Shown here piece by piece: positions 18,735 through 27,561 of a stretch of DNA of 45,411 nucleotides. The DNA is from Kribbella turkmenica (GTDB lineage Bacteria; Actinomycetota; Actinomycetes; Propionibacteriales; Kribbellaceae): NCBI RefSeq assembly GCF_004348725.1, contig NZ_SMKR01000039.1, positions 1 to 45,411 of the forward strand, given 5' to 3'. Both the position numbers and the translations under genes were made by a program. Position 1 is the stretch's first letter. Each line of letters begins with the position of its first letter. The notes under the pieces were generated by a model. That model saw only the letters and a list, made by a program, of their open reading frames with translations, did no database searches and had not been told where the DNA came from.

Positions 18735-18876
18735 CCGGTTACCGCCGGACAGGGTGCCGGCCGGTGGCCATAACCCGAGAGTTACCGCAAGTGGGAGGTG
18801 CGCTACGGACGGTGTTCGGGGGACGCTCCAAGGAGGCCGCGCCGCCCGTGCGGCCCCTATCCACCTGGAGTGAGGC

Positions 18877-19692
18877 ATGACAGGAAGAAAGCAGCTGGTC
18901 CGGGCCGCCCTGGCGGCCGGTGTGCTGACCGTGGCGTCCCTCGGTGCGGTGGCCGTAGCCGGCTCCGCGACGGCCGCGCAGGCACCCGATGGACCGAAGA
19001 CCCGGATCGTCGGCGGCACCATCGCCCACACCGTGGACACGCCCTGGGCCATCCAGCTGTCGAACACCGGCTCCCCCGACCCGACCGGCGAGTGGTGTGG
19101 CGCCACACTGGTCGCGGCGAACAAGATCGTCACCGCCGCGCACTGCTCCCAGGAGCCGGCGTCGACGTACACCGCGATCCAGGGCCGGGACGCCCTGAGT
19201 GACCCGTCCACCGGCAAGGAGTCGGCGATCAGCAGCATCTGGGTCGACCCGCAGTACGGGAAGGCGCCCGGGCACGACGTCGCGGTGATGACGCTGGCGA
19301 CGCCGTTCGACGGCGTACCGACGCTGACGCTGGAGACCGACAAGGCGGCGGACGCGGCCGGGGCGGCGTCGGTCGTCTACGGCTGGGGCGAGACCGAGGG
19401 CACCGGTCCGGCGAACACCTTCCAGAAGGTCGACGTCCCGGTGCTGGGCGACGCCTACTGCCAGAAGGCGTACGCGAGCGAGGGCTACACCGCCGACGGC
19501 GAGATCTGCGCCGGGTACGACGAAGGCGGTAAGGACTCCTGCCAGGGCGACTCCGGCGGGCCGCTGGTGCTCGACGGGCGGCTCTTCGGCGTCGTCTCGT
19601 GGGGCGTGGGCTGCGCCGACGCCGGCAACCCGGGCGTCTACGCCGAGGTGGCCACGTACGCCGCCGACCTGCAGGCCCAGATCGACAGCTAG
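18877..19692 (+). CDS. Secreted trypsin-like serine protease
   Basis: A 271-residue S1 protease. A Sec signal (residues ~1-34) and a short propeptide precede the RIVGG activation site at Arg43-Ile44. The catalytic triad is His89 (TAAHC), Asp134 (HDVAVM) and Ser226 (GDSGGP); Asp220 in KDSCQGDSGGP sits at the S1 base, predicting cleavage after Arg/Lys. Cys pairs surround the His, the C-terminal loop and the S1 region. A GGAG motif precedes the ATG. Monocistronic, ending at a strong terminator. Probably exported as a zymogen; the activating protease is unknown. Confidence 0.95.
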   Translation: MTGRKQLVRAALAAGVLTVASLGAVAVAGSATAAQAPDGPKTRIVGGTIAHTVDTPWAIQLSNTGSPDPTGEWCGATLVAANKIVTAAHCSQEPASTYTAIQGRDALSDPSTGKESAISSIWVDPQYGKAPGHDVAVMTLATPFDGVPTLTLETDKAADAAGAASVVYGWGETEGTGPANTFQKVDVPVLGDAYCQKAYASEGYTADGEICAGYDEGGKDSCQGDSGGPLVLDGRLFGVVSWGVGCADAGNPGVYAEVATYAADLQAQIDS

Positions 19693-19721
19693 CCCGTACA
19701 GACCTTCACAGGGGAAGGAGA

Positions 19722-19755
19722 AGGGGCCGGGCGCACCGCCCGGCCCCTCTTTCCG
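19722..19755. terminator. Bidirectional terminator between trypsin gene and hpf
   Basis: GGGGCCGGGC (19723-19732), loop GCACC, GCCCGGCCCC (19738-19747), then TCTTTCC. A 10-bp perfect GC stem lies 30 bases after the protease stop; the convergent hpf gene ends at 19776, so it may serve both. Confidence 0.85.
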
Positions 19756-19775
19756 CGCTCCTCGCGGAGTCTGTG

Positions 19776-20402
19776 TCAGACGGCCAGACGGATCACGCCG
19801 TAGTCGTAGCCGCGACGGCGGTAGACGACACTCGGCTGGTTCTCGTCGGCGTCGACGAACAGATAGAAGTCGTGCCCGACCAGTTCGAGCTCGTAGAGCG
19901 CCTGGTCCAGGGTCATCGGCTTGGCGGTGTGGGTCTTCTCGCGCATCACCAGCGGCCCGTCACCGGTCACCACGAGCGATCCGTACTTGTGCGTCGCCAC
20001 CTCGTCCTCGGCGGCTGTCTCCTCCACTGCTGGTGCTGTGCCGTTGAGCGGCTGTTTCGCGTTCACGTGCCGCAGGCCCTCCGGCGTCCGCTCACCGCGG
20101 TGCACCCGGCGGCGGTCGGCCGCCTTGCGGACCTGCGCCCGCAGCCGGTCCAAACAGACGTCGAAGGCCGCCTGCTTGGTCTCGCCGGTTGCTTCGGCCC
20201 GGACCACCGGACCCTTGGTGTACATGGTGAGCTCGACACGCATCGCCCGATCGTGCTGTCGCGGGTTCTTCTCCTGGCTGACTTCTACCTCGCACCGCAG
20301 TACCCGGTGATCGACCTTCTCGATCCGCTCGAGCTTTTCCTCGACGTACTGCCGGAAGCGGTCACTGACCTCGCAGTGATGACCCTTGACAACGACGTCC
20401 AC
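19776..20402 (-). CDS. hpf: Long-form ribosome hibernation promoting factor
   Basis: A 208-residue long HPF. The N-terminal S30AE domain (VVVKGHHCEVSDRFRQYVEEKL to DVCLDRLRAQVRKAADR) binds the 30S decoding centre; the C-terminal ~60 residues (PLVMREKTHTAKPMTLDQALYE, GHDFYLFVDADENQPSVVYRRR) form the dimerisation domain that links two 70S ribosomes into 100S particles. I chose GTG at 20402: GGAGGT at 20412-20407 is four bases upstream and the protein then starts like the Streptomyces orthologue. The ATG at 20414 would place that ribosome-binding site inside the coding sequence. Monocistronic, with a 217-base upstream region. Confidence 0.95.
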   Translation of the reverse strand: MDVVVKGHHCEVSDRFRQYVEEKLERIEKVDHRVLRCEVEVSQEKNPRQHDRAMRVELTMYTKGPVVRAEATGETKQAAFDVCLDRLRAQVRKAADRRRVHRGERTPEGLRHVNAKQPLNGTAPAVEETAAEDEVATHKYGSLVVTGDGPLVMREKTHTAKPMTLDQALYELELVGHDFYLFVDADENQPSVVYRRRGYDYGVIRLAV

Positions 20403-20561
20403 GGAAACCTCCATCGATCGGCGACTTCTTTTTACGTCTTCGGACCCCCGTACCTCTCGTGACGGTGCCCGAAACGAGAACACCCGCTGTGGAACCCGTC
20501 GGACTCCGTGATGCGGATTCCGGCTGATCCGGTCCTGCACCACATCCCTGCCCGACAAGCC

Positions 20562-20588
20562 CTAGCGGGTGTCATAGGCCAACGCTAG
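20562..20588. repeat. Spaced inverted repeat between comF and hpf
   Basis: CTAGCG (20562-20567) and CGCTAG (20583-20588), separated by 15 bases. CTAG is rare in such GC-rich DNA, so the pair may be a regulator site upstream of hpf; it could also be chance. Confidence 0.35.
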
Positions 20589-20619
20589 TCGGCTTCGGCG
20601 GAAACCGGTAGGGAAGTTC

Positions 20620-21309
20620 TCATGAACCAGACGGCCGCCGCCGGCGGGTCGCGGCGAGCACCGCACAGCCCAGCACCGGAATTCCCCCGGATTCCAAGGC
20701 CCGGCACGCCTCGGCGAGCGTGGATCCGGTGGTGATCACGTCGTCGACCACCAGGACCGGCTGATCAGTCAGCCTTTCAGCCCAGCGCGAACGAGCCGCG
20801 AAAGCCCCGGCCAGGTTGGCCGTACGGCGTTCCGCCGGCAGCCCGGCCTGGTCGTCCGGACGCCGGACGACAATCAGCGCGGACGCCGGCCGGGCGTCGA
20901 TCCCCTGCCGCCGCAGCACCCGCAGAGCGGCCCGGGTGATCCGCCGCAGCGGGTCGTGTCCACGCTGCCGGACCGTCGATCGCGCGGACGGGACCGGGCA
21001 CAACCACACCGGCCCGCACGACCCCAGAGCCTCGCGTACGGCGGCCGCCAGCACCGCGCCGAGTGGACGAGCGAGCGCGTACCGGGCCTCCTCCTTGTGG
21101 GCCACGATCAGCTTGCGCAACTCGCCGGCGTACGGCGCACTCGCTGTCGTCGGCGCCAGTCCGGCGGGACGCGGGTCCGGCCAGGCACTGAACGGAGTCA
21201 CCGCGGTCAGTAGCTCCCGGCAACGAACACACAGAGTCACGCCCGGCCGCTCGCAGCCCGCACACCGGCCACCCAGCACGAGATCCACGAACGCGTCCCG
21301 CACCGGCAC
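20620..21309 (-). CDS. ComF-family phosphoribosyltransferase
   Basis: A 229-residue protein. The N-terminal zinc-ribbon-like pairs are Cys16/Cys19 (CAGC) and Cys27/Cys30 (CVRC). The C-terminal half is a type I phosphoribosyltransferase domain ending with the PRPP loop VLVVDDVITTGSTLAEACRAL. ComF proteins are tied to DNA uptake in some bacteria; in actinobacteria their role is not established. Start is GTG at 21309, with another in-frame GTG two codons on; no clear ribosome-binding site is seen. It lies 62 bases after lpqB and probably belongs to the mtrAB-lpqB transcript. Confidence 0.85.
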   Translation of the reverse strand: MPVRDAFVDLVLGGRCAGCERPGVTLCVRCRELLTAVTPFSAWPDPRPAGLAPTTASAPYAGELRKLIVAHKEEARYALARPLGAVLAAAVREALGSCGPVWLCPVPSARSTVRQRGHDPLRRITRAALRVLRRQGIDARPASALIVVRRPDDQAGLPAERRTANLAGAFAARSRWAERLTDQPVLVVDDVITTGSTLAEACRALESGGIPVLGCAVLAATRRRRPSGS

Positions 21310-21371
21310 CGCTCAACGATCCGCGACATCCGGGCCGGCCGCAACCGGCATTCACGCCGGCTGTGGACAAC

Positions 21372-23135
21372 TCACCCAGGGTAGACCGGGCGGATGGGCC
21401 CGCCCTCGTCCTCCATGTCGACCCAGGCCAGATCGCGGGTCTGCCAGTGCAGCTTGCCCTGCACGTCCTCGATCACCGGCAGGGTGTCCTTGTTCAGGTT
21501 CGAGGCCAGCCTGTCGGTGGCGAACCCGACCGAGGAGGCGCCGGGGAGCAGTTGCCGGCCGGAGCCGTCGGTGTTGACCAGCCAGGGTGACTGGTTGCCC
21601 GTCGTCGACGTACCGGCGACCAGGACGCCCTTGTAGCTCCAGGCCACGTCGGTGATGCGGGCGAGCGGCAGGTGCAGGTTGCGGAACTGCCCGAGCACGA
21701 GGCCGCCGCCGGTGGTGCCCTGGATCGTCCCGGTCTGCACGTAGGTGCCGCCCCCGGACTTGGACCGCATCAGCAGGAGCGCGCGGACACCGTCCGGCGC
21801 CATCCGCAGGGCCAGCGGGGTGTCGCCGCGGAAGTTCACGCTGACGGCGCGGAGCTTGCCGTCCCGGTCCCGCACCCGCAGCCGCGGCGTGGGCCGGTCG
21901 GCCCGGTCCAGGACCCACAGGTTGTCGTGGTTGTCGTAGCTCGGCGGCACGACCGTGCCCTCGACCGGGAACTCCTGCTCCTTGTCGGGTTTGTCGGTGG
22001 AGTCCAGCCAGCCGTACACGACCCGCTGGTCGCCCTCGGACTCGGTCACGATCGCGCCCGAGTCGGCGCGCAGGTTCACCGCGAACGACTTGGCGTTGTA
22101 GTCGTAGAGCAGGCTGTTCCGCAGCGGCCGCGCCGCGATGTCGGACGCGCCGTCCAGGCCCTCGATCCGCTGCACCTTGCCGGAGCGGAGGGCGAACAGC
22201 TCGGTCAGTGCGCCGGAGGCCACCGCCGGGTCGTACTGGGTGAAGTTCGAGAACGGCAGCACCTCGGGATCGTCCGGCAGCAGCGGAGCACCGCTGACGG
22301 TGATCTTCACCCGGAGGTTGATCTGGTTCAGGGTCCAGACGATCTGCGCCGCGAGCAACCGGCGTTCGGCGTCCCGCAGCGGCGCGGCCGCGTCGTTCAG
22401 CGCGACCGTCGCGACGCCGAGCTCGACCGGGACGGACACCTGGACCTCGGTGCCCGGCGGCGCGAGCGAGACCACCCCGTTGCCGAGCCGGCGGGTCGGG
22501 CCCCTGAGCAGTTCCTGCACCAGCTGGGTGGCCGCCTGGCCGGACGACAGGTTCACCGGCAGGTAGACCGGGTCGGGGACCAGCAGGTCCCGGCTCGGCG
22601 TGAAGAAGTAGAGGTTGCGGGTGGCAAGCTTCGGGTCCAGCTGGTTGCTGCCGAGGTACACGCCCGGCGGCACCGACGCGACCCGCCACTGGCCGTCCAG
22701 CTTGACCAGCTTGAAGGGGAAGGTGAACTCGTTGCCGGGTGTCGCCGGGATCCACGACCCGCGGTCGTCGATGGTCGCGATCTGGCGGGCCTTCAGCTGG
22801 ACCTGGTCGTTGGCGAGCAGCGTGACGGCGTCGGGCTGCTGCTCGTACACCACTGTCTGCGACTCCGGCTTCCAGGCCGCTGCCGCCTCCGGGGTCATGT
22901 ACTCCCGGGCCACGTCGAACGCGCGCGAGTCCGACATCGCCTCCAGGAACCCGTTCACCAGCGCGACCTGGCCGATGTCGTCCCGCGGCGGCTTCGCCTC
23001 CACGCCGACACCGCCGAAGTCCGGCGCCAGGCCTTCCCGGCTGCCGTTGCGGATGTTGCCCTTGGTCGGCACGGTCGCGCAGCCGGTCGCCAGCAGCAGG
23101 ATCGCCAGGACGGCCGCGAGCAGTCTCCGCCTCAC
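21372..23135 (-). CDS. lpqB: LpqB lipoprotein, partner of MtrB
   Basis: A 587-residue lipoprotein with lipobox LATGC (Cys19). A GerMN (sporulation/germination) domain follows around residues 200-310 (QAATQLVQELLRGPTRRLGNGV...). The C-terminal half is the LpqB beta-propeller (LALRMAPDGVRALLLM, ITDVAWSYKGVLVAGTS). In mycobacteria LpqB interacts with the extracellular domain of MtrB and modulates MtrA phosphorylation. Its GTG start overlaps the mtrB stop by four bases (GTGA), giving coupled synthesis of sensor and partner. Length matches the family. Confidence 0.95.
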   Translation of the reverse strand: MRRRLLAAVLAILLLATGCATVPTKGNIRNGSREGLAPDFGGVGVEAKPPRDDIGQVALVNGFLEAMSDSRAFDVAREYMTPEAAAAWKPESQTVVYEQQPDAVTLLANDQVQLKARQIATIDDRGSWIPATPGNEFTFPFKLVKLDGQWRVASVPPGVYLGSNQLDPKLATRNLYFFTPSRDLLVPDPVYLPVNLSSGQAATQLVQELLRGPTRRLGNGVVSLAPPGTEVQVSVPVELGVATVALNDAAAPLRDAERRLLAAQIVWTLNQINLRVKITVSGAPLLPDDPEVLPFSNFTQYDPAVASGALTELFALRSGKVQRIEGLDGASDIAARPLRNSLLYDYNAKSFAVNLRADSGAIVTESEGDQRVVYGWLDSTDKPDKEQEFPVEGTVVPPSYDNHDNLWVLDRADRPTPRLRVRDRDGKLRAVSVNFRGDTPLALRMAPDGVRALLLMRSKSGGGTYVQTGTIQGTTGGGLVLGQFRNLHLPLARITDVAWSYKGVLVAGTSTTGNQSPWLVNTDGSGRQLLPGASSVGFATDRLASNLNKDTLPVIEDVQGKLHWQTRDLAWVDMEDEGGPIRPVYPG

Positions 23136-24916
23136 TGGTCCTCACCGCCGGTCAGCTTCTGGTACGGCGCTCCGACGTCGACGAGCGACTTCTCCGGCAC
23201 CACCCGGCTCGCGTCCGCCGGACGGGCCGGCAGCGGCGAGCCGGACAGCGTGACGTCCGGCCGCCGCGGCAGCGTCAGCCGGAAGTAGGCGCCGTCGCCC
23301 GGCGCACCCCAGGCGTCCAGCCGGCCGCCGTGCAGCCGGGCGTCCTCCAGCGCGATGGACAAGCCGAGCCCGGTACCGCCGGTGGTCCGTGCCCGGGCCG
23401 GGTCCGCCCGCCAGAACCGGCTGAACACCATCTCGGCCTCCTCGGGCCGGAACCCGATCCCGTGGTCCCGGACCGCGACCGCGGCCGCGTCGTCGTCGTA
23501 CGCCGTACTGATCCGGATCGGCAGGCCCTCGCTGTGCTCGATCGCGTTGCCGATCAGGTTCCGCAGGATCCGCTCAATCCGGCGCGCGTCCACCTGGGCG
23601 CGGCACGGCTCGGGCATGTCCAGCCGGACCTCGCAGCCCTTGCGTTCCAGCAGGGCCTCGTGGTTCTCCAGCACGCGGTTGACGATGTCGCGCAGGTCCA
23701 CGTCCTCCAGGTCGAGGGCGGCCGCGCCGGCGTCGAACCGGCTGATCTCGAGCAGGTCGGCGAGCAGCTCCTCGAACCGGTTGAGCTCGTTCTGGAGCAG
23801 CTCGACCGAGCGCCGGCTGATCGGGTCGAACTGGTCGCGGCTCTCGTGCAGCAGGTCGGCCGCCATCCGGACCGTGGTCAGCGGCGTCCGCAGCTCGTGC
23901 GAGACGTCGGAGACGAACCGGCGCTGCAGCCGGGACAACTCCTCCAGCCGGCGGATCTGCCGCTGCAGGTTGCCGGCCATCTTGTTGAACGAGACCGCCA
24001 GCCGGGCCAGGTCGTCGGTGCCGCGGACCTGCATGCGCTCCTCGAGCTTGCCGGCCGCCAGCCGCTCCGCGATCCGCCGCGCCATCCGGACCGGGGTGAC
24101 CACCTGGCGGGTGACCAGCCAGGCCACCGCACCGAGCAGGACGACCAGCAGCAGCCCCGCGGTCACCAGGGCCCGCTGGACGACGTCCAAGGTCTCCTGC
24201 TGCGGGGTGAGCGGGAACAGGAAGTACACCGCGTACCGCTCGACCGGCGCCGATGTGACCCGCAGCTGGGAGCCGATCACCAGGCCGGGCACGCTGGGCC
24301 CGTCGCGGTAGTGGATGACCGTGTAGGTGTCCCACAGCTTGGTGTCGTCGCTCATCACCGACGACGCCAGCTCGGTCGGGATCGAGTCGCTGTCGACCAG
24401 ACCGGTGTAGCGGATCGCGTTGGTGGTCGACGAGTCGGTCGGCACCAGGAGGACGTCGTACAGGCCGGGCCGGTTGGTGCCGAGCACCAGCTCGGACAGG
24501 CGCTGGTTGATCGTGTTCGGGTCGGCGGCGTCGATCGTGTTGGACAGCGAGGCCAGCTGCGCGACTGCCTCCGCCTGGGCACTGCTCCGGCGGGACTCGA
24601 GCACGCCGTCGGTGACCTGGCTCATCATCACCCAGCCGACCAGGAGGAGGACGACGGTGGACATCAGCAGGGTGCCGGTGACGATCCGGGCCTGGATGGA
24701 CCGGCGCCAGATGTCCGGCCAGTGTTTCGGGTGCGTCCGCCACAGCGGCTGCGGGTAGGCAGGCCAGTCCGCCGCGGCGGTGGTCAGCTCCAGCTCAGTC
24801 CCGCGGCTCTCGGCCGGCTCCTGCTCGGCCGGGGCCTGCTGCTGCTCGGTCCCGGCCGCGGCGGCCGGGGCGTCGGCGGCCGCCTGCGACTCGTGGTCGC
24901 GTCCGTACTCGATCAG
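23132..24916 (-). CDS. mtrB: Sensor histidine kinase MtrB (probable CTG start)
   Basis: About 594 residues. TM1 ~76-100 and TM2 ~251-269 flank an extracellular sensor region; then come HAMP, the H-box FVSDVSHELRTPLTT (His ~340), the N-box (NLIGNAIEHS) and G-boxes (DHGIGF, GGTGLGLS). The first ATG in frame (24664) lies inside TM1 and omits the conserved WRRSIQARIV that precedes it. Between it and the mtrA stop the frame is open but holds no ATG, GTG or TTG. CTG at 24916 overlaps the mtrA stop as CTGA, mirroring the usual ATGA coupling, so I set the start there. It phosphorylates MtrA. Identity is certain, start less so. Confidence 0.9.
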   Translation of the reverse strand: MIEYGRDHESQAAADAPAAAAGTEQQQAPAEQEPAESRGTELELTTAAADWPAYPQPLWRTHPKHWPDIWRRSIQARIVTGTLLMSTVVLLLVGWVMMSQVTDGVLESRRSSAQAEAVAQLASLSNTIDAADPNTINQRLSELVLGTNRPGLYDVLLVPTDSSTTNAIRYTGLVDSDSIPTELASSVMSDDTKLWDTYTVIHYRDGPSVPGLVIGSQLRVTSAPVERYAVYFLFPLTPQQETLDVVQRALVTAGLLLVVLLGAVAWLVTRQVVTPVRMARRIAERLAAGKLEERMQVRGTDDLARLAVSFNKMAGNLQRQIRRLEELSRLQRRFVSDVSHELRTPLTTVRMAADLLHESRDQFDPISRRSVELLQNELNRFEELLADLLEISRFDAGAAALDLEDVDLRDIVNRVLENHEALLERKGCEVRLDMPEPCRAQVDARRIERILRNLIGNAIEHSEGLPIRISTAYDDDAAAVAVRDHGIGFRPEEAEMVFSRFWRADPARARTTGGTGLGLSIALEDARLHGGRLDAWGAPGDGAYFRLTLPRRPDVTLSGSPLPARPADASRVVPEKSLVDVGAPYQKLTGGEDQ

Positions 24917-25611
24917 TCCGCACCCGCCTTGTAGCCGACACCGCGGACCGTGACCACGATCTCGGGGTGCTCAGGGTCCTTCTCGATCTTGGAGCGCAGG
25001 CGCTGCACGTGCACGTTCACCAGCCGGGTGTCGGCCGCGTGCCGGTAGCCCCAGACCTGCTCCAGCAGCACCTCGCGGGTGAACACCTGCCAGGGCTTGG
25101 AGGCCAGGCAGACCAGCAGGTCGAACTCCAGCGGGGTCAGCTGGATGGTCTCGCCGGCCCGCTTCACCGAGTGCCCGGCCACGTCGATGGTGAGGTCCCC
25201 GATGGTCAGCGATTCGGGGCCCGGCTCGTCCATCCGGCGCAACCGGGCGCGGATCCGGGCCACCAGTTCCTTCGGCTTGAACGGCTTCACCACGTAGTCG
25301 TCCGCGCCGGACTCCAGGCCCAGCACGACGTCCACGGTGTCGCTCTTGGCCGTCAGCATCACGATCGGTACGCCGGACTCGGCCCGGATCGCCCGGCAGA
25401 CGTCGATCCCGTCCATACCCGGCAGCATCAGGTCGAGCAGCAGCAGGTCCGGCTTGAACTCCCGGAACGCCGGTACCGCTTTGTCACCGGTTGCGCACAG
25501 ATAGGTGTCGTAGCCCTCGTTGCGCAGCACGATGCTGAGCATCTCCGACAACGCTGTGTCGTCGTCGACGATGAGGACGCGTCCCCTCATCGTCCGGTTA
25601 CCTTCTGCCAC
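24913..25611 (-). CDS. mtrA: Response regulator MtrA
   Basis: A 232-residue OmpR-type regulator. The receiver has the acidic pocket near residues 16-18, phospho-acceptor Asp60 in LLLLDLMLPGMDG and the conserved Lys in VKPFKPKELV. The winged helix ends with the LLEQVWGYRHAADTRLVNVHVQRLRSK recognition region. MtrA controls cell-wall, division and development genes in actinobacteria. GTG at 25611 has AAGGAG upstream; an ATG seven codons on is also possible. First gene of mtrA-mtrB-lpqB-comF, divergent from the GPDPase-like gene. Confidence 0.97.
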   Translation of the reverse strand: MAEGNRTMRGRVLIVDDDTALSEMLSIVLRNEGYDTYLCATGDKAVPAFREFKPDLLLLDLMLPGMDGIDVCRAIRAESGVPIVMLTAKSDTVDVVLGLESGADDYVVKPFKPKELVARIRARLRRMDEPGPESLTIGDLTIDVAGHSVKRAGETIQLTPLEFDLLVCLASKPWQVFTREVLLEQVWGYRHAADTRLVNVHVQRLRSKIEKDPEHPEIVVTVRGVGYKAGAD

Positions 25612-25664
25612 GCCCTGCTCCTTGCCGTCCGATCGTTGTGCGCCCAGCGGATGCTGACCGTACG

Positions 25665-25678
25665 CACTACGGATAGTG
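25665..25678. repeat. Short palindrome upstream of mtrA
   Basis: CACTA-CGGA-TAGTG, 5-bp arms, 54 bases upstream of the mtrA GTG in the divergent promoter region. It may be an operator or part of the mtrA promoter; not recognised as a known motif. Confidence 0.35.
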
Positions 25679-25844
25679 TCCCATTCCCCGGGTAGTGCAC
25701 ACGCCGGATCGCCGAGTGACCCCGACTTGGGCTGTGATCATGGTGCACACCCCGGGCCGCGGACAACTCGGGGACAACGTGTCGGCCAACTCATCCGGTA
25801 CACGGCCCGGACCGGCCGGCGGTTCGACAGACGGGAGGTGGCCA

Positions 25845-26858
25845 GTGGACGGGATCGGTCTGCACGAGGACCCGGCCGCGGAGCCGCTGCGCCCGTGGCT
25901 GCCCGCCGACCTGCTCGACAACGCGGCCCGGACCATCTCCGACAACAAGACGATCATGCTCGGCCTCCCGGTGCTGGCCGCGATCGCCCTGCTCGCCGTC
26001 CAGGCCGCGCTGACCGAGGTCGCCGTACCGGGTGGGATCAGTGGGTTCTTCGGGGCGGACGACCCGTTCCAGCAGGCCGGTGCGGCGCTCCTGCTGACGT
26101 ACGGCGTCCAGCTCGTGCTGTTCACCGTGGTGTCGAGCATGCTGGCCGGGATCATCGCGCTGGCCGCCGTCCGGAGTCAGCTGGCCCACCGGGTCGGCTC
26201 ACGGGAGCTGCTGCGGCTGGTGCGGCCCGCGCTGCCCGCGCTGGCTGCGGTCGGCCTGGCGCAGTCGCTGTCCTTCATGATCCTGATCGGCGGCTGGGGG
26301 CTGGCCGTGTTCGGCATCGGCTCCGGGGCCGAGTCGGCGGTGTCGTCCGACGTGGCCGGTGCGGTCGCGATCGTGATGGTGCTGGCCGGTGCGGTGCTGG
26401 TGCTGATCTTCGGCATCCGGCTGGTGCTGGCCGGGACCGTCGTCCTGATGGAGGGCCGGCACGCGCCGGACATCGGTCTGCACATCCCCGCCAGGGTGGG
26501 GATCTGGGGTGCGCTGAAGCGGTCCTGGCAGCTGGTGAAGGGCAAGTTCTGGCGGGTGTTCGGGATCCTGCTGTTCGCGGGGCTGGTGGTGAACATCGTC
26601 AGCTACGCGTTGCAGTTCGGGGTCACCACGCTGGTGATGACGGTCGGTTCGTGGGCCGACGCCGGCGACAGCAGCAGCGCGACGATCGCAGCGGTGGTGC
26701 TCGGCGTCGCCGCCGGCCTGGCGACGGCGCTGACCCTGATCGCCAGCCTTGCGTTCATGTCCGCCGTGCAGGCCCTGATCTACCTCGACCTGCGGGTACG
26801 GCGGGAAGGCCTCGACCTGTGGATGCGGCCGGCACTGCGAGCTGGGGGCGGACGGTGA
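25845..26858 (+). CDS. Glycerophosphodiesterase-membrane-domain-like protein
   Basis: A 337-residue polytopic membrane protein with about six hydrophobic segments (LGLPVLAAIALLAVQAAL, LFTVVSSMLAGIIALAAV, FGILLFAGLVVNIVSYAL among them). It matches the membrane domain often annotated glycerophosphoryl-diester phosphodiesterase, but the catalytic TIM barrel is absent, so enzyme activity should not be assumed. GTG at 25845 with GGGAGGTGG upstream was chosen over earlier starts at 25695 and 25740, which lack both homology and a ribosome-binding site. Its stop overlaps the DUF4129 start (GTGA). First gene of the plus-strand MoxR/DUF58 operon. Confidence 0.85.
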   Translation: MDGIGLHEDPAAEPLRPWLPADLLDNAARTISDNKTIMLGLPVLAAIALLAVQAALTEVAVPGGISGFFGADDPFQQAGAALLLTYGVQLVLFTVVSSMLAGIIALAAVRSQLAHRVGSRELLRLVRPALPALAAVGLAQSLSFMILIGGWGLAVFGIGSGAESAVSSDVAGAVAIVMVLAGAVLVLIFGIRLVLAGTVVLMEGRHAPDIGLHIPARVGIWGALKRSWQLVKGKFWRVFGILLFAGLVVNIVSYALQFGVTTLVMTVGSWADAGDSSSATIAAVVLGVAAGLATALTLIASLAFMSAVQALIYLDLRVRREGLDLWMRPALRAGGGR

Positions 26859-27487
26859 TCATCCTGGAACCGCCGGTCGACATCGGCCGGGACGAAGCCG
26901 CTGCCGAGGCGGCCGAGGAGTTGACCAAGTCGGCGTACCGGCAGTCGGGTGACTCGCTGATCGAGCGGGCGATCGGCACAGTGGTGGAATGGATCGCCGA
27001 CCTGCTGGACAGCCTGAGCGGGGCCTCTCCCAGCGGCCACGCCGGTCTCTACCTGCTGATCGGGCTGATCATCCTCATCGCCGTCGTGGTGCTCTGGCGG
27101 GCCGGTGTGCTGCGGACCAGCCATCGGCAGGGGAAGCAGGCGGTGTTCGACACCGCGCGGCCGCGGAGTGCGGCGGAGTACCGAACCCAGTCGGAGCAGG
27201 AGGCCGCGACCGGCGACTATGCGCTTGCCGTCCGCAGCCGGTTCCGGGCGTGTGTCGCCGAACTGGCCGAGCGGACGATTCTGGACGAGCGGGCCGGCCG
27301 GACGGCGTACGAGGTGGTGGCCGACGCGGCCCACGCCGTACCGGGGCTGCGGGAACCCCTGCAGCCGGCTGCGCTCGCGTTCACTGAGGTTGTCTACGGC
27401 AACCGTCCGGGAACTCCGGAGCGCTACGCCGTCGTGGTCGCTGCAGACGACGCGGCTCGGACCGCCCGGGTGCTGGTGCGTCCGTGA
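26855..27487 (+). CDS. DUF4129 membrane protein
   Basis: A 210-residue protein with one strong transmembrane helix (LYLLIGLIILIAVVVLWRAGV, residues ~65-87) between an acidic N-terminal region and a cytoplasmic C-terminal DUF4129 domain (AAATGDYALAVRSRFRACVAELAERTIL, then RTAYEV). The domain accompanies MoxR and DUF58 genes throughout actinobacteria; its molecular role is unknown. The GTG start overlaps the preceding stop by four bases. The next gene is 74 bases away, the only real gap in this operon. Confidence 0.85.
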   Translation: MIILEPPVDIGRDEAAAEAAEELTKSAYRQSGDSLIERAIGTVVEWIADLLDSLSGASPSGHAGLYLLIGLIILIAVVVLWRAGVLRTSHRQGKQAVFDTARPRSAAEYRTQSEQEAATGDYALAVRSRFRACVAELAERTILDERAGRTAYEVVADAAHAVPGLREPLQPAALAFTEVVYGNRPGTPERYAVVVAADDAARTARVLVRP

Positions 27488-27561
27488 ACGTGCGGAGCGA
27501 GATCGCCGTCCGGTGGAACGTATCTTGCCTCGTCCGCGCTCGGATCGAAGCGAGGACGTGA

